64,000 nt of DNA from Zoogloea oleivorans. GTDB lineage: Bacteria; Pseudomonadota; Gammaproteobacteria; Burkholderiales; Rhodocyclaceae. Shown here one piece after another: positions 18,436 through 27,831 of this stretch. Where the stretch lies: positions 160,500-224,499 of the forward strand of contig NZ_SDKK01000007.1 in the NCBI RefSeq assembly GCF_008107625.1, read 5' to 3'. Made by a program: the position numbers and the translations under genes. The stretch's first letter is position 1, and every line of letters begins with the position of its first letter. The notes beneath the pieces were generated by a model. That model saw only the letters and a list, made by a program, of their open reading frames with translations. It did no database searches and was not told the origin of the DNA.

Positions 18436-21344
18436 TGCGATTGCCCGCCAGCAGCGGTGAGTGGATCGACCGCTCCAAACCCGTCGAATTCAGCTTCGAA
18501 GGCCGGACCTTCAAAGGCTACGCCGGCGACACCATCAGCTCGGCCCTGTGGGGCGCCGACGTGCGCGTACTCGGCCGCAGCTTCAAGTACCACCGGCCGC
18601 GGGGCGTGCTGTCCCTCGCCAACCACGACACCAACGCCCTCCACCAGTGGGGCGACCAGCCCAACGTGCGCGCCGACGTGACGCCCCTCGTGGCCGGCAT
18701 GACGCTCACCGCGGTCAACACCTTCGGCAGCCTGGCCGGCGACAAGGGTCGCTTCCTCGGCAAGATGGCGCGCCTCCTGCCGGTCGGCTTCTACTACAAG
18801 GCCTTCCACACCAAGAAGCTGTTCCCGATGTGGGAACGCATGTTCCGCGCCATGACCGGCCTCGGTACCGTAGATCTCACCAGTGCCCAGCGCACCACGC
18901 CCAAGGCCTACGATTTCTGCGACGTGCTGGTAATCGGCGCCGGCCCCTCCGGCCTGTCTGCCGCGCTGGCCGCCGCCGCCCAGGGCGCCGATGTGGTGGT
19001 GGTCGATGAAAACGCCCACGCCGGCGGCAGCGCCACCTACCAGATCGGCAACGACACCAGCCGCCGCCGACTCCTGGCGGACCTGCTCGCCAAGGTCGCC
19101 GCCGAACCGCGCATCCGCGTGCTCACCGCCACCTACGCCGCCGGTTACTACAAGGATCACTGGATTCCGCTGGTCAGCGCTGATCGCATGCTCAAGATGC
19201 GCGCCGCCAGCGTGGTGGTGGCCAGTGGCGCCTTCGAGCAACCCGCCGTGTTCCGCTACAACGACCTGCCCGGCATCATGCTGGCCTCCGCCGCCCAGCG
19301 CCTGATGTACCGCTACGGCGTCAAGCCGGTGAGCAAGGCCGTGGTGCTGGTCGCCAATGCCGACGGCTACCGGGCCGCCCTCGATCTGCTGGCCCAAGGC
19401 ATCGGCGTGGCATCGGTGCTGGACCTGCGCCCCGCTGCCGGCAGCGCCGAACCGCTGGCCAAGCTGCTGCGCCAGGCCGGCGTCGAAGTCCAGCCCGGCA
19501 GTTGCATCGTCGAGGCCCTGCCCGGCGCCGATGGCCTGTGCGCCGGAGCCCGCATCGCCACGCTGCAGGCCGATGGCAGCCCGTCCGCCCAGACCCGCGA
19601 CATCCCCTGCGACGGCATCCTGATGAGCGTCGGCTGGGCGCCCGCCGCCAACCTGCTGTATCAGGCTGGCACCCGCATGCGCTTCGACCGGGCGGTGGAA
19701 CAGTTCGTCCCCGAGGCGCTGCCCGACGGCGTGTTCGCCTGTGGCCGGGTCAATGGCGTGCATGAGCTGGAACGTCGCCTTGCCGACGGCACCCGTGCCG
19801 GCAGCCACGCCGCCGCCTCGGTCGGCTTCGGCAGCCCCAGCGGCGCCGCCCTGCCGCCGGAAGCCGAGTGCCCCAGCCACCCGTGGCCCATCGTCGATCA
19901 CCCGGACGGCAAGAACTTCGTCGATTTCGACGAAGACCTGCAGTTCAAGGATTTCCGCAACGCCGTCCAGGAGGGCTTCGACAACATCGAGTTGCTCAAG
20001 CGCTTCTCCACCAACGGCATGGGCCCCAGCCAGGGCAAGCACTCCAACATGAACGGGCTGCGCATCCTGGCCCGCCTGACCGGCAAGGAACCCCAGCAGG
20101 TCGGCACCACCACCGCCCGCCCCTTCTACCACCCGGTACCGATGGCCATCCTGGCCGGCCGCGGCTTCAACCCCGAGCGCCGCACTCCGCTCACCAGCCG
20201 TCACGACGCCCTCGGCGCCCGCTGGATGCCGGCTGGTGCCTGGCAACGCCCGGAGTTCTACCAGGTCGCCGGCAAGGACCGCCTGACCTGCATCCGCGAG
20301 GAAGTCGCCGCCGTGCGCAACAGCGTTGGCCTGATCGACGTGGGCACCCTCGGCAAGCTGGAGGTCATCGGCCCCCAGGCGGCGGAATTCCTTGAGCGGG
20401 TCTATACGTCCAACTACGCCAACCTGAAAGTCGGCATGACCCGCTACGCGGTGATGTGCGACGAGTCCGGCGTGGTTATCGACGATGGCGTGGTGGCCCG
20501 GCTGGCTGAAGACCACTTCTACTTCACCACCACCACCTCCGGTGCGGCCACCGTCTATCGCGAACTGTCGCGCCTCAACACCATGTGGCGGCTCGACTGC
20601 GGCATCGTCAATCACACCGGCGCCTTCGCCGCCATGAACCTGGCCGGGCCGAAATCCCGCGAAGTGCTGGCAAGCCTCACCGGGCTCGACCTCTCCGCCG
20701 CGGCCTTCCCCTACCTGGCAGTACGTGAGGGCGAAGTGGCCGTGAGTGGTGGAAAAATCCCGGCCCGCCTGATGCGCGTCGGCTTCGTCGGCGAATGGGG
20801 CTACGAGCTGCACGTGCCGGCGAGCATGGGCGGCGCCCTGTGGGATGCACTGATGACGGCCGGCAAGGCCCACGCCATCCGCCCCTTCGGCGTCGAAGCC
20901 CAGCGCCTGCTGCGCCTCGAAAAGGGCCACATCATCATCAGCCAGGACACCGACGGCCTCACCACGCCGCTGGAAGTGGGCATGGGCTGGGCGGTGAAGA
21001 TGACCAAGCCTTTCTTCATCGGCCAGCGCAGCCTCGCCGCCATCGCCAAGAAGCCGCAGAAGCAGCAACTGGCCGGCATCACCTTCCCGGTGGGCTACAG
21101 CGGCGCGGTACCCCTCGAATGCAACCTGGTCATCGACGGCGGCGACATCGCCGGCCGGGTCACCAGCATCGCCTTCAGCCCCAGCCTCGACCGCTACATC
21201 GGTCTGGCCTTCCTGCGCCCCGACCTGGCCGCCATCGGCACCAAGGTAAGCATCCGCCTTACCGACGGGGCGATGGTCGATGCCCAGGTCAGCGCCACCC
21301 CGTTCTACGACCCGGACAACCTCAAGCAGAAGGAGGCCGCATGA
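18432..21344 (+). CDS. mgdC: N-methylglutamate dehydrogenase, sarcosine oxidase alpha-like subunit
   Basis: 970 residues, the usual size of the alpha subunit. An N-terminal ferredoxin-like module (about 15-100, FEGRTFKGYAGDTISSAL and GRSFKYHRPRG) is followed by a NAD/FAD-binding domain (DVLVIGAGPSGLSAALAAAA at about 160-180) and a C-terminal GcvT-like folate-binding half (about 590-970, with VGFVGEWGYELHVPA). The folate domain captures the methyl carbon as 5,10-methylene-THF, which explains the linked folD and purU. Two adjacent ATGs (18432, 18435) are possible starts. It overlaps both neighbours by 4 bases. Confidence 0.88.
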   Translation: MMRLPASSGEWIDRSKPVEFSFEGRTFKGYAGDTISSALWGADVRVLGRSFKYHRPRGVLSLANHDTNALHQWGDQPNVRADVTPLVAGMTLTAVNTFGSLAGDKGRFLGKMARLLPVGFYYKAFHTKKLFPMWERMFRAMTGLGTVDLTSAQRTTPKAYDFCDVLVIGAGPSGLSAALAAAAQGADVVVVDENAHAGGSATYQIGNDTSRRRLLADLLAKVAAEPRIRVLTATYAAGYYKDHWIPLVSADRMLKMRAASVVVASGAFEQPAVFRYNDLPGIMLASAAQRLMYRYGVKPVSKAVVLVANADGYRAALDLLAQGIGVASVLDLRPAAGSAEPLAKLLRQAGVEVQPGSCIVEALPGADGLCAGARIATLQADGSPSAQTRDIPCDGILMSVGWAPAANLLYQAGTRMRFDRAVEQFVPEALPDGVFACGRVNGVHELERRLADGTRAGSHAAASVGFGSPSGAALPPEAECPSHPWPIVDHPDGKNFVDFDEDLQFKDFRNAVQEGFDNIELLKRFSTNGMGPSQGKHSNMNGLRILARLTGKEPQQVGTTTARPFYHPVPMAILAGRGFNPERRTPLTSRHDALGARWMPAGAWQRPEFYQVAGKDRLTCIREEVAAVRNSVGLIDVGTLGKLEVIGPQAAEFLERVYTSNYANLKVGMTRYAVMCDESGVVIDDGVVARLAEDHFYFTTTTSGAATVYRELSRLNTMWRLDCGIVNHTGAFAAMNLAGPKSREVLASLTGLDLSAAAFPYLAVREGEVAVSGGKIPARLMRVGFVGEWGYELHVPASMGGALWDALMTAGKAHAIRPFGVEAQRLLRLEKGHIIISQDTDGLTTPLEVGMGWAVKMTKPFFIGQRSLAAIAKKPQKQQLAGITFPVGYSGAVPLECNLVIDGGDIAGRVTSIAFSPSLDRYIGLAFLRPDLAAIGTKVSIRLTDGAMVDAQVSATPFYDPDNLKQKEAA

Positions 21345-21940
21345 TTTCCGCTCTCGCCGTGAGCCCGGTGGCCGAGATCGCCACCCTGCTCGCTCCCGCC
21401 GCCCAGCCCGCCGCCGTGGCCCGCCTCGGCATCGCCGATGTGTCCGCCACCGCCCGTTACGGCTGCAAGGGCCCCGGCACCATCGCCTGGCTTGAAAACC
21501 TCGGCCTGCCGGTGCCGCCCCAGCCCAACAGCTGGTTGCCGCTGGATGGCGGCGGGCTGATCGCCCGGCTCGGTTTCACCGAGTTCCTGATCGAAGGCCC
21601 GGACGCCCTGATCGCCCCGCTGGCCAGCGCGCCCCGGGCTGCCGGTGTGTATCCGGTGCTGCGCCAGGACGCCGCCCTGATCCTTGGCGGCGCCCGCCTC
21701 GACGAGCTGCTGCGCCAGACCTGCAACGTGAACTTCCGGCCCCTCGACCCCGCCACCCGCCCGGTCGTGCTCACCTCGATGGTCGGCGTCGGCGTCACGG
21801 TCATCCCCGAACTCCGCAACGGCCAGCCCTTCGTCCGCGTCTGGTGCGACGGCACGTACGGACATTACCTGTGGGAAACCCTGCTCGGCATCGCCGTCGA
21901 GCTGGGTGGCGGCAACGTAGCCGCCCACCACTTCAACTGA
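21341..21940 (+). CDS. mgdD: N-methylglutamate dehydrogenase, sarcosine oxidase gamma-like subunit
   Basis: 199 residues from ATG 21341, which overlaps the mgdC stop (ATGA) and has AAGGAGG upstream; the longer frame from 20795 is rejected as it runs through mgdC. The C-terminus, SMVGVGVTVIPELRNGQPFV and FVRVWCDGTYGHYLWETLLG, resembles the sarcosine oxidase gamma family. A structural subunit without known catalytic residues. Confidence 0.82.
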   Translation: MISALAVSPVAEIATLLAPAAQPAAVARLGIADVSATARYGCKGPGTIAWLENLGLPVPPQPNSWLPLDGGGLIARLGFTEFLIEGPDALIAPLASAPRAAGVYPVLRQDAALILGGARLDELLRQTCNVNFRPLDPATRPVVLTSMVGVGVTVIPELRNGQPFVRVWCDGTYGHYLWETLLGIAVELGGGNVAAHHFN

Positions 21941-21970
21941 ATCCCCCCAACCCACTTCAGGAGAGCGGCA

Positions 21971-23299
21971 ATGACGCCCACAGAAGCCAAGCAGTTTCTT
22001 GCGGACAACGACGTCAAGTACGTCCTGGCCCAATTCGTCGACATCCACGGCACGGCCAAGACCAAGGCCGTTCCCGCAGCCCATTTCGACAGCATCCTCA
22101 CCACCGGCGCCGGCTTTGCGGGCTTCGCGGTGTGGGGCATGGGCATCGAGCCCAACGGGCCGGACTTCATGGCCATCGGTGACCTCGACACCCTGTGCCT
22201 GGTGCCCTGGCAGCCCGGCTATGCCCGCATTGCCTGCGACGGCCACGTCAAGGGCGAACCCTGGCCGCTGGACACCCGCGTGGTGCTGAAGAACCAGATC
22301 AAGCGTCTCGACGCCAAGGGCTACACCTTCTTCACCGGGCTGGAGCCGGAATTCTCCCTGCTCAAGAAGGACGCCAACGGCCAGATCGTCCCGACCGATC
22401 CGACCGACACGCTGCCCAAGCCCTGCTACGACTACAAAGGCCTGTCGCGCAACCGCGAGTTTCTCGAAACCCTCACCGACAGCCTGCGGGCGGTGGATGT
22501 GGACGTCTATCAGATCGACCACGAGGACGCCAACGGCCAGTTCGAGATCAACTACACCTTCGCCGACTGCCTGACCTCCGCCGACCACTACCTGCTGTTC
22601 AAGATGGCCGCCTCGGAGATCGCCAACGACCTGGGCATGATCTGCTCCTTCATGCCCAAGCCCTTCGCCAACCGGCCGGGCAACGGCATGCACATCCACA
22701 TGTCCATCGGCGACGGCAAGACCAACCTGTTCTCCGACAAGAGCGACAAGCACGGGCTCGAACTGTCGAAGCTGGCCTACCAGTTCCTCGGCGGCATCCT
22801 GGCTCACGCCCCGGCGCTGGCCGCCATCTGCGCCCCGACGGTCAACAGCTACAAGCGCCTCGTCGTCGGCCGTTCCCTGACCGGCGCCACCTGGGCCCCG
22901 GCCTACATCAGCTACGGCGACAACAACCGCTCGTCGATGGTGCGCATCCCCCACGGCCGGCTCGAACTGCGCCTGCCCGACGGCGCCTGCAACCCCTACC
23001 TGGCCACCGCCGCGGTGATCGCCGCCGGCCTCGACGGCATCGAGCGCAACCTCGATCCGGGCGACCCGCACAACCAGAACCTCTACGCCCTGAGCCCCGA
23101 AGAACTGAAGGCTGCCGGCATCGAGATCCTGCCCCAGAACCTCCACGAAGCCCTCCTCGCTCTCGAGAAGGACACCGTTCTGTGCAAGGCCCTGGGCCCG
23201 GTCGCCAACGAGTTCCTGCGCCTCAAGCACATGGAATGGGTCGAGTACATGCGCCACGTATCGGACTGGGAAATCAAGAACTACCTGGAATTTTTCTGA
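21971..23299 (+). CDS. gmaS: Gamma-glutamylmethylamide synthetase (GlnA-like)
   Basis: 442 residues of the glutamine synthetase fold. Visible family blocks are [14 protein letters not shown], the metal-binding [10 protein letters not shown], the [12 protein letters not shown] stretch, [17 protein letters not shown], the ATP site [10 protein letters not shown] and the end [20 protein letters not shown]. It is shorter and different from housekeeping GlnA. In N-methylglutamate operons this type joins glutamate and methylamine with ATP to give gamma-glutamylmethylamide, the donor for MgsABC. It lies between mgdABCD and mgsABC, which strongly supports GmaS over a glutamine synthetase role. Confidence 0.87.
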   Translation: MTPTEAKQFLADNDVKYVLAQFVDIHGTAKTKAVPAAHFDSILTTGAGFAGFAVWGMGIEPNGPDFMAIGDLDTLCLVPWQPGYARIACDGHVKGEPWPLDTRVVLKNQIKRLDAKGYTFFTGLEPEFSLLKKDANGQIVPTDPTDTLPKPCYDYKGLSRNREFLETLTDSLRAVDVDVYQIDHEDANGQFEINYTFADCLTSADHYLLFKMAASEIANDLGMICSFMPKPFANRPGNGMHIHMSIGDGKTNLFSDKSDKHGLELSKLAYQFLGGILAHAPALAAICAPTVNSYKRLVVGRSLTGATWAPAYISYGDNNRSSMVRIPHGRLELRLPDGACNPYLATAAVIAAGLDGIERNLDPGDPHNQNLYALSPEELKAAGIEILPQNLHEALLALEKDTVLCKALGPVANEFLRLKHMEWVEYMRHVSDWEIKNYLEFF

Positions 23300-23334
23300 G
23301 CAACGAATCAAAGACTGAACGAAGGAGAAACAAC

Positions 23335-24243
23335 ATGTGTGGAATCGTTGGACTGCTGGTGAAGACACCGGCCCTGCGGGAACAACTCGGCGCGCTGATG
23401 GTGCCCATGCTCATCGGCATGACCGAGCGCGGCCCCGACTCCGCCGGCCTGGCCGTGTTCAGCACGCCCCTCGCCGAAAACGAACGGAAGATCAGCCTGT
23501 ACTCCGGCCTCACCGATGACGGCGCCGACTTCAACTGGCTGGGCCTGACCCACGAGCTGAAGGGCCACCTGGGCGTCACCGCCGCCGTGGAACCGAAGGG
23601 CAACCATGCCATCCTGAGCTTCGACATCGCCCCCACGGTGGTCAAGCGCTGGATCAAGGAGCACCACCCCAAGCTGCACATCCTGTCCACGGGGCGCAGC
23701 ATCGACCTCTACAAGGACATCGGCACGCCGGCCGAAGTGGCGGCCCGCTACGGCTTTGCCGGCCTCACCGGCTCGCACCTGGTCGGCCACACCCGGATGG
23801 CCACCGAATCCGCCGTGACGCCGGACCGCGCCCACCCCTTCACCGCCGGCGAAGACTTCTGCCTGGTGCATAACGGCTCGCTGTCCAACCCCAACGGCAT
23901 CCGCCGCATGCTCGAACCGCGCGGCATCACCTTCGAGACCGACAACGACACCGAAGCCGCCTGCCGCTTCCTGGAATGGCGCCTGCGCGAGGGCGATGAC
24001 CTGGAAACCGCACTGCAGAAGGGTTTCGAGGAGCTCGACGGCTTCTACACCTTCCTGATGGGCACGCCGGACAAGCTGGCCCTGATCCGCGACCCCTTCG
24101 CCTGCAAGCCGGCGGTAGTGGCCGAAACCGACGACTACGTGGCCATCGCCTCCGAATTCCGGTCGCTGGCCCACCTGCCCGGCGTCAAGCACGCCACCGT
24201 TTTTGAACCTGCCCCCGAGGAGATGTACGTATGGAACGCCTGA
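23335..24243 (+). CDS. mgsA: N-methylglutamate synthase, class II amidotransferase-like subunit
   Basis: 302 residues with an N-terminal nucleophile: MCGIVGLLV places Cys2 at the mature N-terminus, as in glutamate synthase and PurF amidotransferases. Further blocks are MTERGPDSAGLAVFS, GHTRMATESAVTPDRAHPF and CLVHNGSLSN. It is a stand-alone version of the GltB amidotransferase domain and would release methylamine from gamma-glutamylmethylamide for channelling. GAAGGAGAAA precedes the ATG. Its 3' end overlaps mgsB by 13 bases. Confidence 0.87.
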   Translation: MCGIVGLLVKTPALREQLGALMVPMLIGMTERGPDSAGLAVFSTPLAENERKISLYSGLTDDGADFNWLGLTHELKGHLGVTAAVEPKGNHAILSFDIAPTVVKRWIKEHHPKLHILSTGRSIDLYKDIGTPAEVAARYGFAGLTGSHLVGHTRMATESAVTPDRAHPFTAGEDFCLVHNGSLSNPNGIRRMLEPRGITFETDNDTEAACRFLEWRLREGDDLETALQKGFEELDGFYTFLMGTPDKLALIRDPFACKPAVVAETDDYVAIASEFRSLAHLPGVKHATVFEPAPEEMYVWNA

Positions 24244-24920
24244 CCTTCGACCTGGCCGCACAGCCCCTGCGGGAGCTCAATACCTTCCTGCACACGGGTG
24301 CCAAGGAAGGCAAAGTCGGCCACGTAACCGTCCTCAACCCGGACGGTGCCCACAACATTGCCGTCGGCCTCGACTGCCCGATCCAGGTGGAAGTGGTCGG
24401 CCATGCCGGTTACTACGCCGGCGGCATGAACAAGACGGCCACCGTCACCATCACCGGCAGCGCCGGCACCGGCGTGGCCGAGAACATGATGAGCGGCAAG
24501 GTGCACGTCAAGGGCTTCGCCAGCAATGGCGCCGGCGCCTCGGCCCACGGCGGCCTGCTGGTCATCGAGGGCGATGCAGGCCTGCGCTGCGGCATCTCGC
24601 TGAAGGGCGGCAACATCGTCGTCGGCGGCTCGGTGGGCAGCTTCTCGGCCTTCATGGCCCAGGCCGGCCGCATGGTGATCTGCGGCAACGCCGGCGACGC
24701 GCTGGGCGATTCGCTCTACGAAGCGGTGCTGTACGTGAAGGGCAGCGTCAAGTCCCTCGGCGCCGACGCCCAGTACGAGCCGATGACGGACGAGGATGTA
24801 GCCGTCGTTGCCAGCCTGCTCGATCAGGCCGGCCTCGCCCACGACGCCAAGGACTTCAAGCGGATTGCCTCCAAGCGCTCGCTCTACCACTGGAACGCCG
24901 ACGCGAACCAGGAATATTGA
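24231..24920 (+). CDS. mgsB: N-methylglutamate synthase, GXGXG-domain subunit
   Basis: 229 residues forming the right-handed beta-helix found at the C-terminus of GltB. Repeated glycine-rich turns are clear, such as GHAGYYAGGMNKTATVTITG, GGLLVIEGDAGLRCG, GGNIVVGGSVGSF and GRMVICGNAGDALGDS. It has a structural role between the amidotransferase and FMN subunits. It overlaps mgsA by 13 bases and ends 22 bp before mgsC. Confidence 0.87.
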   Translation: MERLTFDLAAQPLRELNTFLHTGAKEGKVGHVTVLNPDGAHNIAVGLDCPIQVEVVGHAGYYAGGMNKTATVTITGSAGTGVAENMMSGKVHVKGFASNGAGASAHGGLLVIEGDAGLRCGISLKGGNIVVGGSVGSFSAFMAQAGRMVICGNAGDALGDSLYEAVLYVKGSVKSLGADAQYEPMTDEDVAVVASLLDQAGLAHDAKDFKRIASKRSLYHWNADANQEY

Positions 24921-24942
24921 TCAGGAAATCGAGGAGCCCATC

Positions 24943-26304
24943 ATGGAAACGAAACCCGTGCATTTCAAGAACATCTCCCGCGAGGAATCCTACGGCTACG
25001 ACCGCAAGACCCTCGACTACATCCGCAACGCCGCCGCCCACGGCCTGTACGAAATCCGCGGCATGGGCGCCAAGCGCAAGCTGCCCAACTTCGACGACCT
25101 GGTCTTCCTCGGCGCGTCCATGTCGCGCTACCCGCTCGAAGGCTACCGGGAGAAGTGCATCACCAAGACTCTCCTGGGCACCCGCTTCGCCAAGAAGCCG
25201 ATCGAGCTGGAAATCCCCATCACCATCGCCGGCATGAGCTTCGGCTCGCTGTCGGCCAACGTGAAGGAAGCCCTCGGCCGCGCCGCCACCGAAGTCGGCA
25301 CCTCGACGACCACCGGCGACGGCGGCATGACGCCCGAAGAGCGCCAGTCTTCCAAGACCCTGATCTATCAGTGCCTGCCCTCCCGCTACGGCTTCAACCC
25401 CGACGACGTGCGCCGCGCCGACGCCATCGAAGTGGTCATCGGCCAGGGCGCCAAGCCGGGCGGCGGCGGCATGCTGCTCGGCCAGAAGGTGTCGGCCCGC
25501 GTGGCCGGCATGCGCACCCTGCCGGAAGGCATCGACCAGCGCTCCGCCTGCCGTCACCCCGACTGGACCGGCCCCGACGATCTGGCCATCAAGATCCAGG
25601 AGCTGCGTGAAATCACCGACTGGGAAAAGCCCATCTACGTGAAGGTCGGCGCTACCCGCACCTTCAACGACGTCAAGCTGGCCGTGCACTCGGGCGCCGA
25701 CGTCATCGTGGTGGATGGCATGCAGGGCGGCACCGCGGCCACCCAGACCTGCTTCATCGAACACGTCGGCATCCCGACCCTGGCCGCCGTGCGCCAGGCC
25801 GTCAATGCCCTCGAAGACCTGGACATGAAGGGCAAGGTCCAGCTGGTGGTGTCCGGCGGCGTGCGTACCGGCGCCGACGTGGCCAAGGCGCTGGCGATGG
25901 GCGCCGACGCCGTGGCCATCGGCCAGGGCGTACTGATTGCACTGGGCTGCAACGGCGAAACCTACTTCCAGAACGGCGCCCACCATAGCGCCGAGGCCGA
26001 CTACAACGCGCTGGGCTGCGCCTCCGGCTACTGCCACCACTGCCACACCGGCAAGTGCCCGGTCGGTATCACCACCCAGGACGCCATCCTGGAGCAGCGC
26101 CTCAACCCCGCCGTGGCTGCCAACCACCTGAAGAACTACCTCAAGACCCTGAACATGGAACTCACCACCATCGCCCGGGCCTGCGGCAAGCAGAACGTGC
26201 ATCACCTGGAACCGGAAGATCTGGTCGCCCTCACCATCGAGGCCGCCGCCATGGCCGGCGTCCCGCTGGCCGGCACCAACTGGATCCCCGGCAAGGGCTT
26301 CTGA
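24943..26304 (+). CDS. mgsC: N-methylglutamate synthase, FMN-binding GltB-like subunit
   Basis: 453 residues matching the central glutamate synthase domain. Features include the opening [33 protein letters not shown], the FMN-binding [16 protein letters not shown] and [20 protein letters not shown], and the Fe-S cysteines in [17 protein letters not shown]. It would condense channelled methylamine with 2-oxoglutarate and reduce the product to N-methylglutamate. ATG 24943 follows GAGGAG; the upstream frame to 24808 overlaps mgsB and is rejected. Confidence 0.88.
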   Translation: METKPVHFKNISREESYGYDRKTLDYIRNAAAHGLYEIRGMGAKRKLPNFDDLVFLGASMSRYPLEGYREKCITKTLLGTRFAKKPIELEIPITIAGMSFGSLSANVKEALGRAATEVGTSTTTGDGGMTPEERQSSKTLIYQCLPSRYGFNPDDVRRADAIEVVIGQGAKPGGGGMLLGQKVSARVAGMRTLPEGIDQRSACRHPDWTGPDDLAIKIQELREITDWEKPIYVKVGATRTFNDVKLAVHSGADVIVVDGMQGGTAATQTCFIEHVGIPTLAAVRQAVNALEDLDMKGKVQLVVSGGVRTGADVAKALAMGADAVAIGQGVLIALGCNGETYFQNGAHHSAEADYNALGCASGYCHHCHTGKCPVGITTQDAILEQRLNPAVAANHLKNYLKTLNMELTTIARACGKQNVHHLEPEDLVALTIEAAAMAGVPLAGTNWIPGKGF

Positions 26305-26332
26305 GCCTCAACACCATCCCGTGGGTCGGACC

Positions 26333-26402
26333 CTGTGGGTCGGACTTCAGTCCGACAGCACGTGTTCAGGCAGGGTTTGTCGGACTGAAGTCCGGCCCAC
26401 AG
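26333..26402. repeat. REP-like long inverted repeat between mgsC and folD
   Basis: Arms of 25 bp (26333-26357 and 26378-26402) are complementary with one mismatch and enclose 20 bases. Each arm itself contains an almost perfect palindrome, TCGGACTTCAGTCCGA. A partial extra copy, GTGGGTCGGA, precedes it at 26321. Nested palindromes of this kind are typical of repetitive extragenic elements. There is no T-run, so it is more likely an mRNA-stabilising or partial-termination structure inside the operon than a full terminator. Confidence 0.75.
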
Positions 26403-26425
26403 GACTACCCCCTAACGGAGACCCC

Positions 26426-27331
26426 ATGACAGCCCGGATCATCGACGGCAAGGCGCTCTCGAAGCGCCTGCGCGAAGGCTTCAAACAGCGTGTCGGCAAG
26501 CTCGTGGAACAGGGCCTGCAGCCCGGACTCGCCGTCATCCTCGTCGGCGACAACCCGGCTTCCCGCGTCTATGTCGGCAACAAGGTCAAGGCTTGCGAGG
26601 AGTGCGGCGTGCGCTCCTTCCACATCGCCCTGCCCGACGATGCCGCCGAGGCCGAAGTCCTCGCCACCATCGCCCGCCTCAATGCCGATCCGGCCGTGCA
26701 CGGCATCCTGATCCAGTTGCCGCTGCCGCCCCACATCGACAACCGCAACGTGCTCGAGGCCATCTCGGTGCACAAGGATGTGGATGGATTTCACCTCTAC
26801 AACGTCGGTGGCCTCGTCGTCGGCAACACCATCTTTCCGCCCTGTACGCCCTACGGCGTGCAACTCCTGCTCGACACCACCGGCACCGACGTGGCCGGCA
26901 AGAACGTGGTCGTCGTCGGGGCCAGCAACATTGTCGGCAAGCCGATGGCCCTGATGCTGCTGCAACGCGAGGCCACGGTGACCATCTGCCACGCCAAAAC
27001 CCGCGACCTGGCCCAGCACACCATCCTCGCCGACATCCTCATTGTCGCCGCCGGCAAGCCCGGGCTGATCGTCTCGCAGATGGTCAAGCAGGGCGCCATC
27101 GTCATCGATGTGGGCATCAACCGTTTGCCCGACGGCAAGATCGTCGGCGACGTGGATTTCGAGGGCGTCAAGGAAAAAGCCAGCTGGATCACTCCGGTGC
27201 CAGGCGGCGTCGGGCCGATGACCGTCACCATGCTCATCGAAAACACCCTGCGCTCCGCCGAGCGGGCCTTGCATGTGCGGGGCAGCGACGACTACCAGGA
27301 CTGGGAAGCCCCCGTCCTCAAGGGAGCCTGA
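26426..27331 (+). CDS. folD: Bifunctional methylene-THF dehydrogenase / cyclohydrolase, copy 2
   Basis: 301 residues with the same active site and NAD(P) motifs as copy 1 ([40 protein letters not shown]). Start ATG 26426, after CTAACGGAG. It differs from copy 1 in the first 4-5 residues and in the last about 17 ([19 protein letters not shown] here), with only scattered synonymous differences between. It oxidises the methylene-THF formed by MgdABCD to formyl-THF, the substrate of PurU. It ends 1 base before folB. Confidence 0.95.
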   Translation: MTARIIDGKALSKRLREGFKQRVGKLVEQGLQPGLAVILVGDNPASRVYVGNKVKACEECGVRSFHIALPDDAAEAEVLATIARLNADPAVHGILIQLPLPPHIDNRNVLEAISVHKDVDGFHLYNVGGLVVGNTIFPPCTPYGVQLLLDTTGTDVAGKNVVVVGASNIVGKPMALMLLQREATVTICHAKTRDLAQHTILADILIVAAGKPGLIVSQMVKQGAIVIDVGINRLPDGKIVGDVDFEGVKEKASWITPVPGGVGPMTVTMLIENTLRSAERALHVRGSDDYQDWEAPVLKGA

Positions 27332-27332
27332 C

Positions 27333-27776
27333 ATGGAACACGACTGCCTCATCCGCCTCGAAGGCCTCAACCTCAATGCCTCCATCGGCATCTACCCCCA
27401 CGAACTCGCCGCCCGCCAGCCGCTGGAAATCGACCTGCAACTGACCATCGACGGCGCCCTCGCCGCCCGCAGCGACGACATCCACCACACGGTGGATTAC
27501 GACCAGATCGTCCAGTGCCTCGAAAACCTCCTCGCCAGCCGACACTTCAACCTGCTCGAACACCTGAGCCAGACGATGCTCGACACGCTGGGCGCATGCT
27601 TTCCGGTAAAACGGGCGACAGTGACCCTCTCCAAGCCCCTGGCAGTCCCCAAGGCCAGGCGCGTATCGGTGACGCGAGTGGGAGAATGGCGCAACGCTGT
27701 TGTTGCGCAGTTCCCAAGAACCAGCCTGCCCTTTCCGGGGGCGGATGGATTTACTATGCGGGACTTGGCCCTTTGA
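27333..27776 (+). CDS. folB: Dihydroneopterin aldolase
   Basis: 147 residues. LIRLEGLNLNASIGIYPHEL and VDYDQIVQCLENLLASRHFN followed by LLEHLSQTMLD hold the conserved Tyr/Glu/Lys surroundings of FolB. The enzyme makes 6-hydroxymethyl-dihydropterin in folate synthesis. GGGAGCC precedes the ATG, just after the folD stop. It has about 25 residues more than the usual 120. Its place as last gene of the methylamine operon suggests that folate supply is raised together with C1 flux. Confidence 0.83.
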   Translation: MEHDCLIRLEGLNLNASIGIYPHELAARQPLEIDLQLTIDGALAARSDDIHHTVDYDQIVQCLENLLASRHFNLLEHLSQTMLDTLGACFPVKRATVTLSKPLAVPKARRVSVTRVGEWRNAVVAQFPRTSLPFPGADGFTMRDLAL

Positions 27777-27831
27777 CACCCGTCGGGGCCTCCCTCGTAC
27801 TTGCCGCGGCATGCGGCCCGCCATCTGACCC

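Noticed and set aside
18417-21068. 883-codon open frame on the minus strand opposite mgdC
   Set aside because: A high-GC shadow of mgdC. The translation is His/Gly/Val-rich and has no family motif, while the plus strand encodes a complete sarcosine oxidase alpha-like protein.
16923-21940. Reading the four-subunit oxidase as sarcosine oxidase soxBDAG
   Set aside because: Possible by homology, but direct linkage to gmaS and mgsABC makes N-methylglutamate dehydrogenase the better call.
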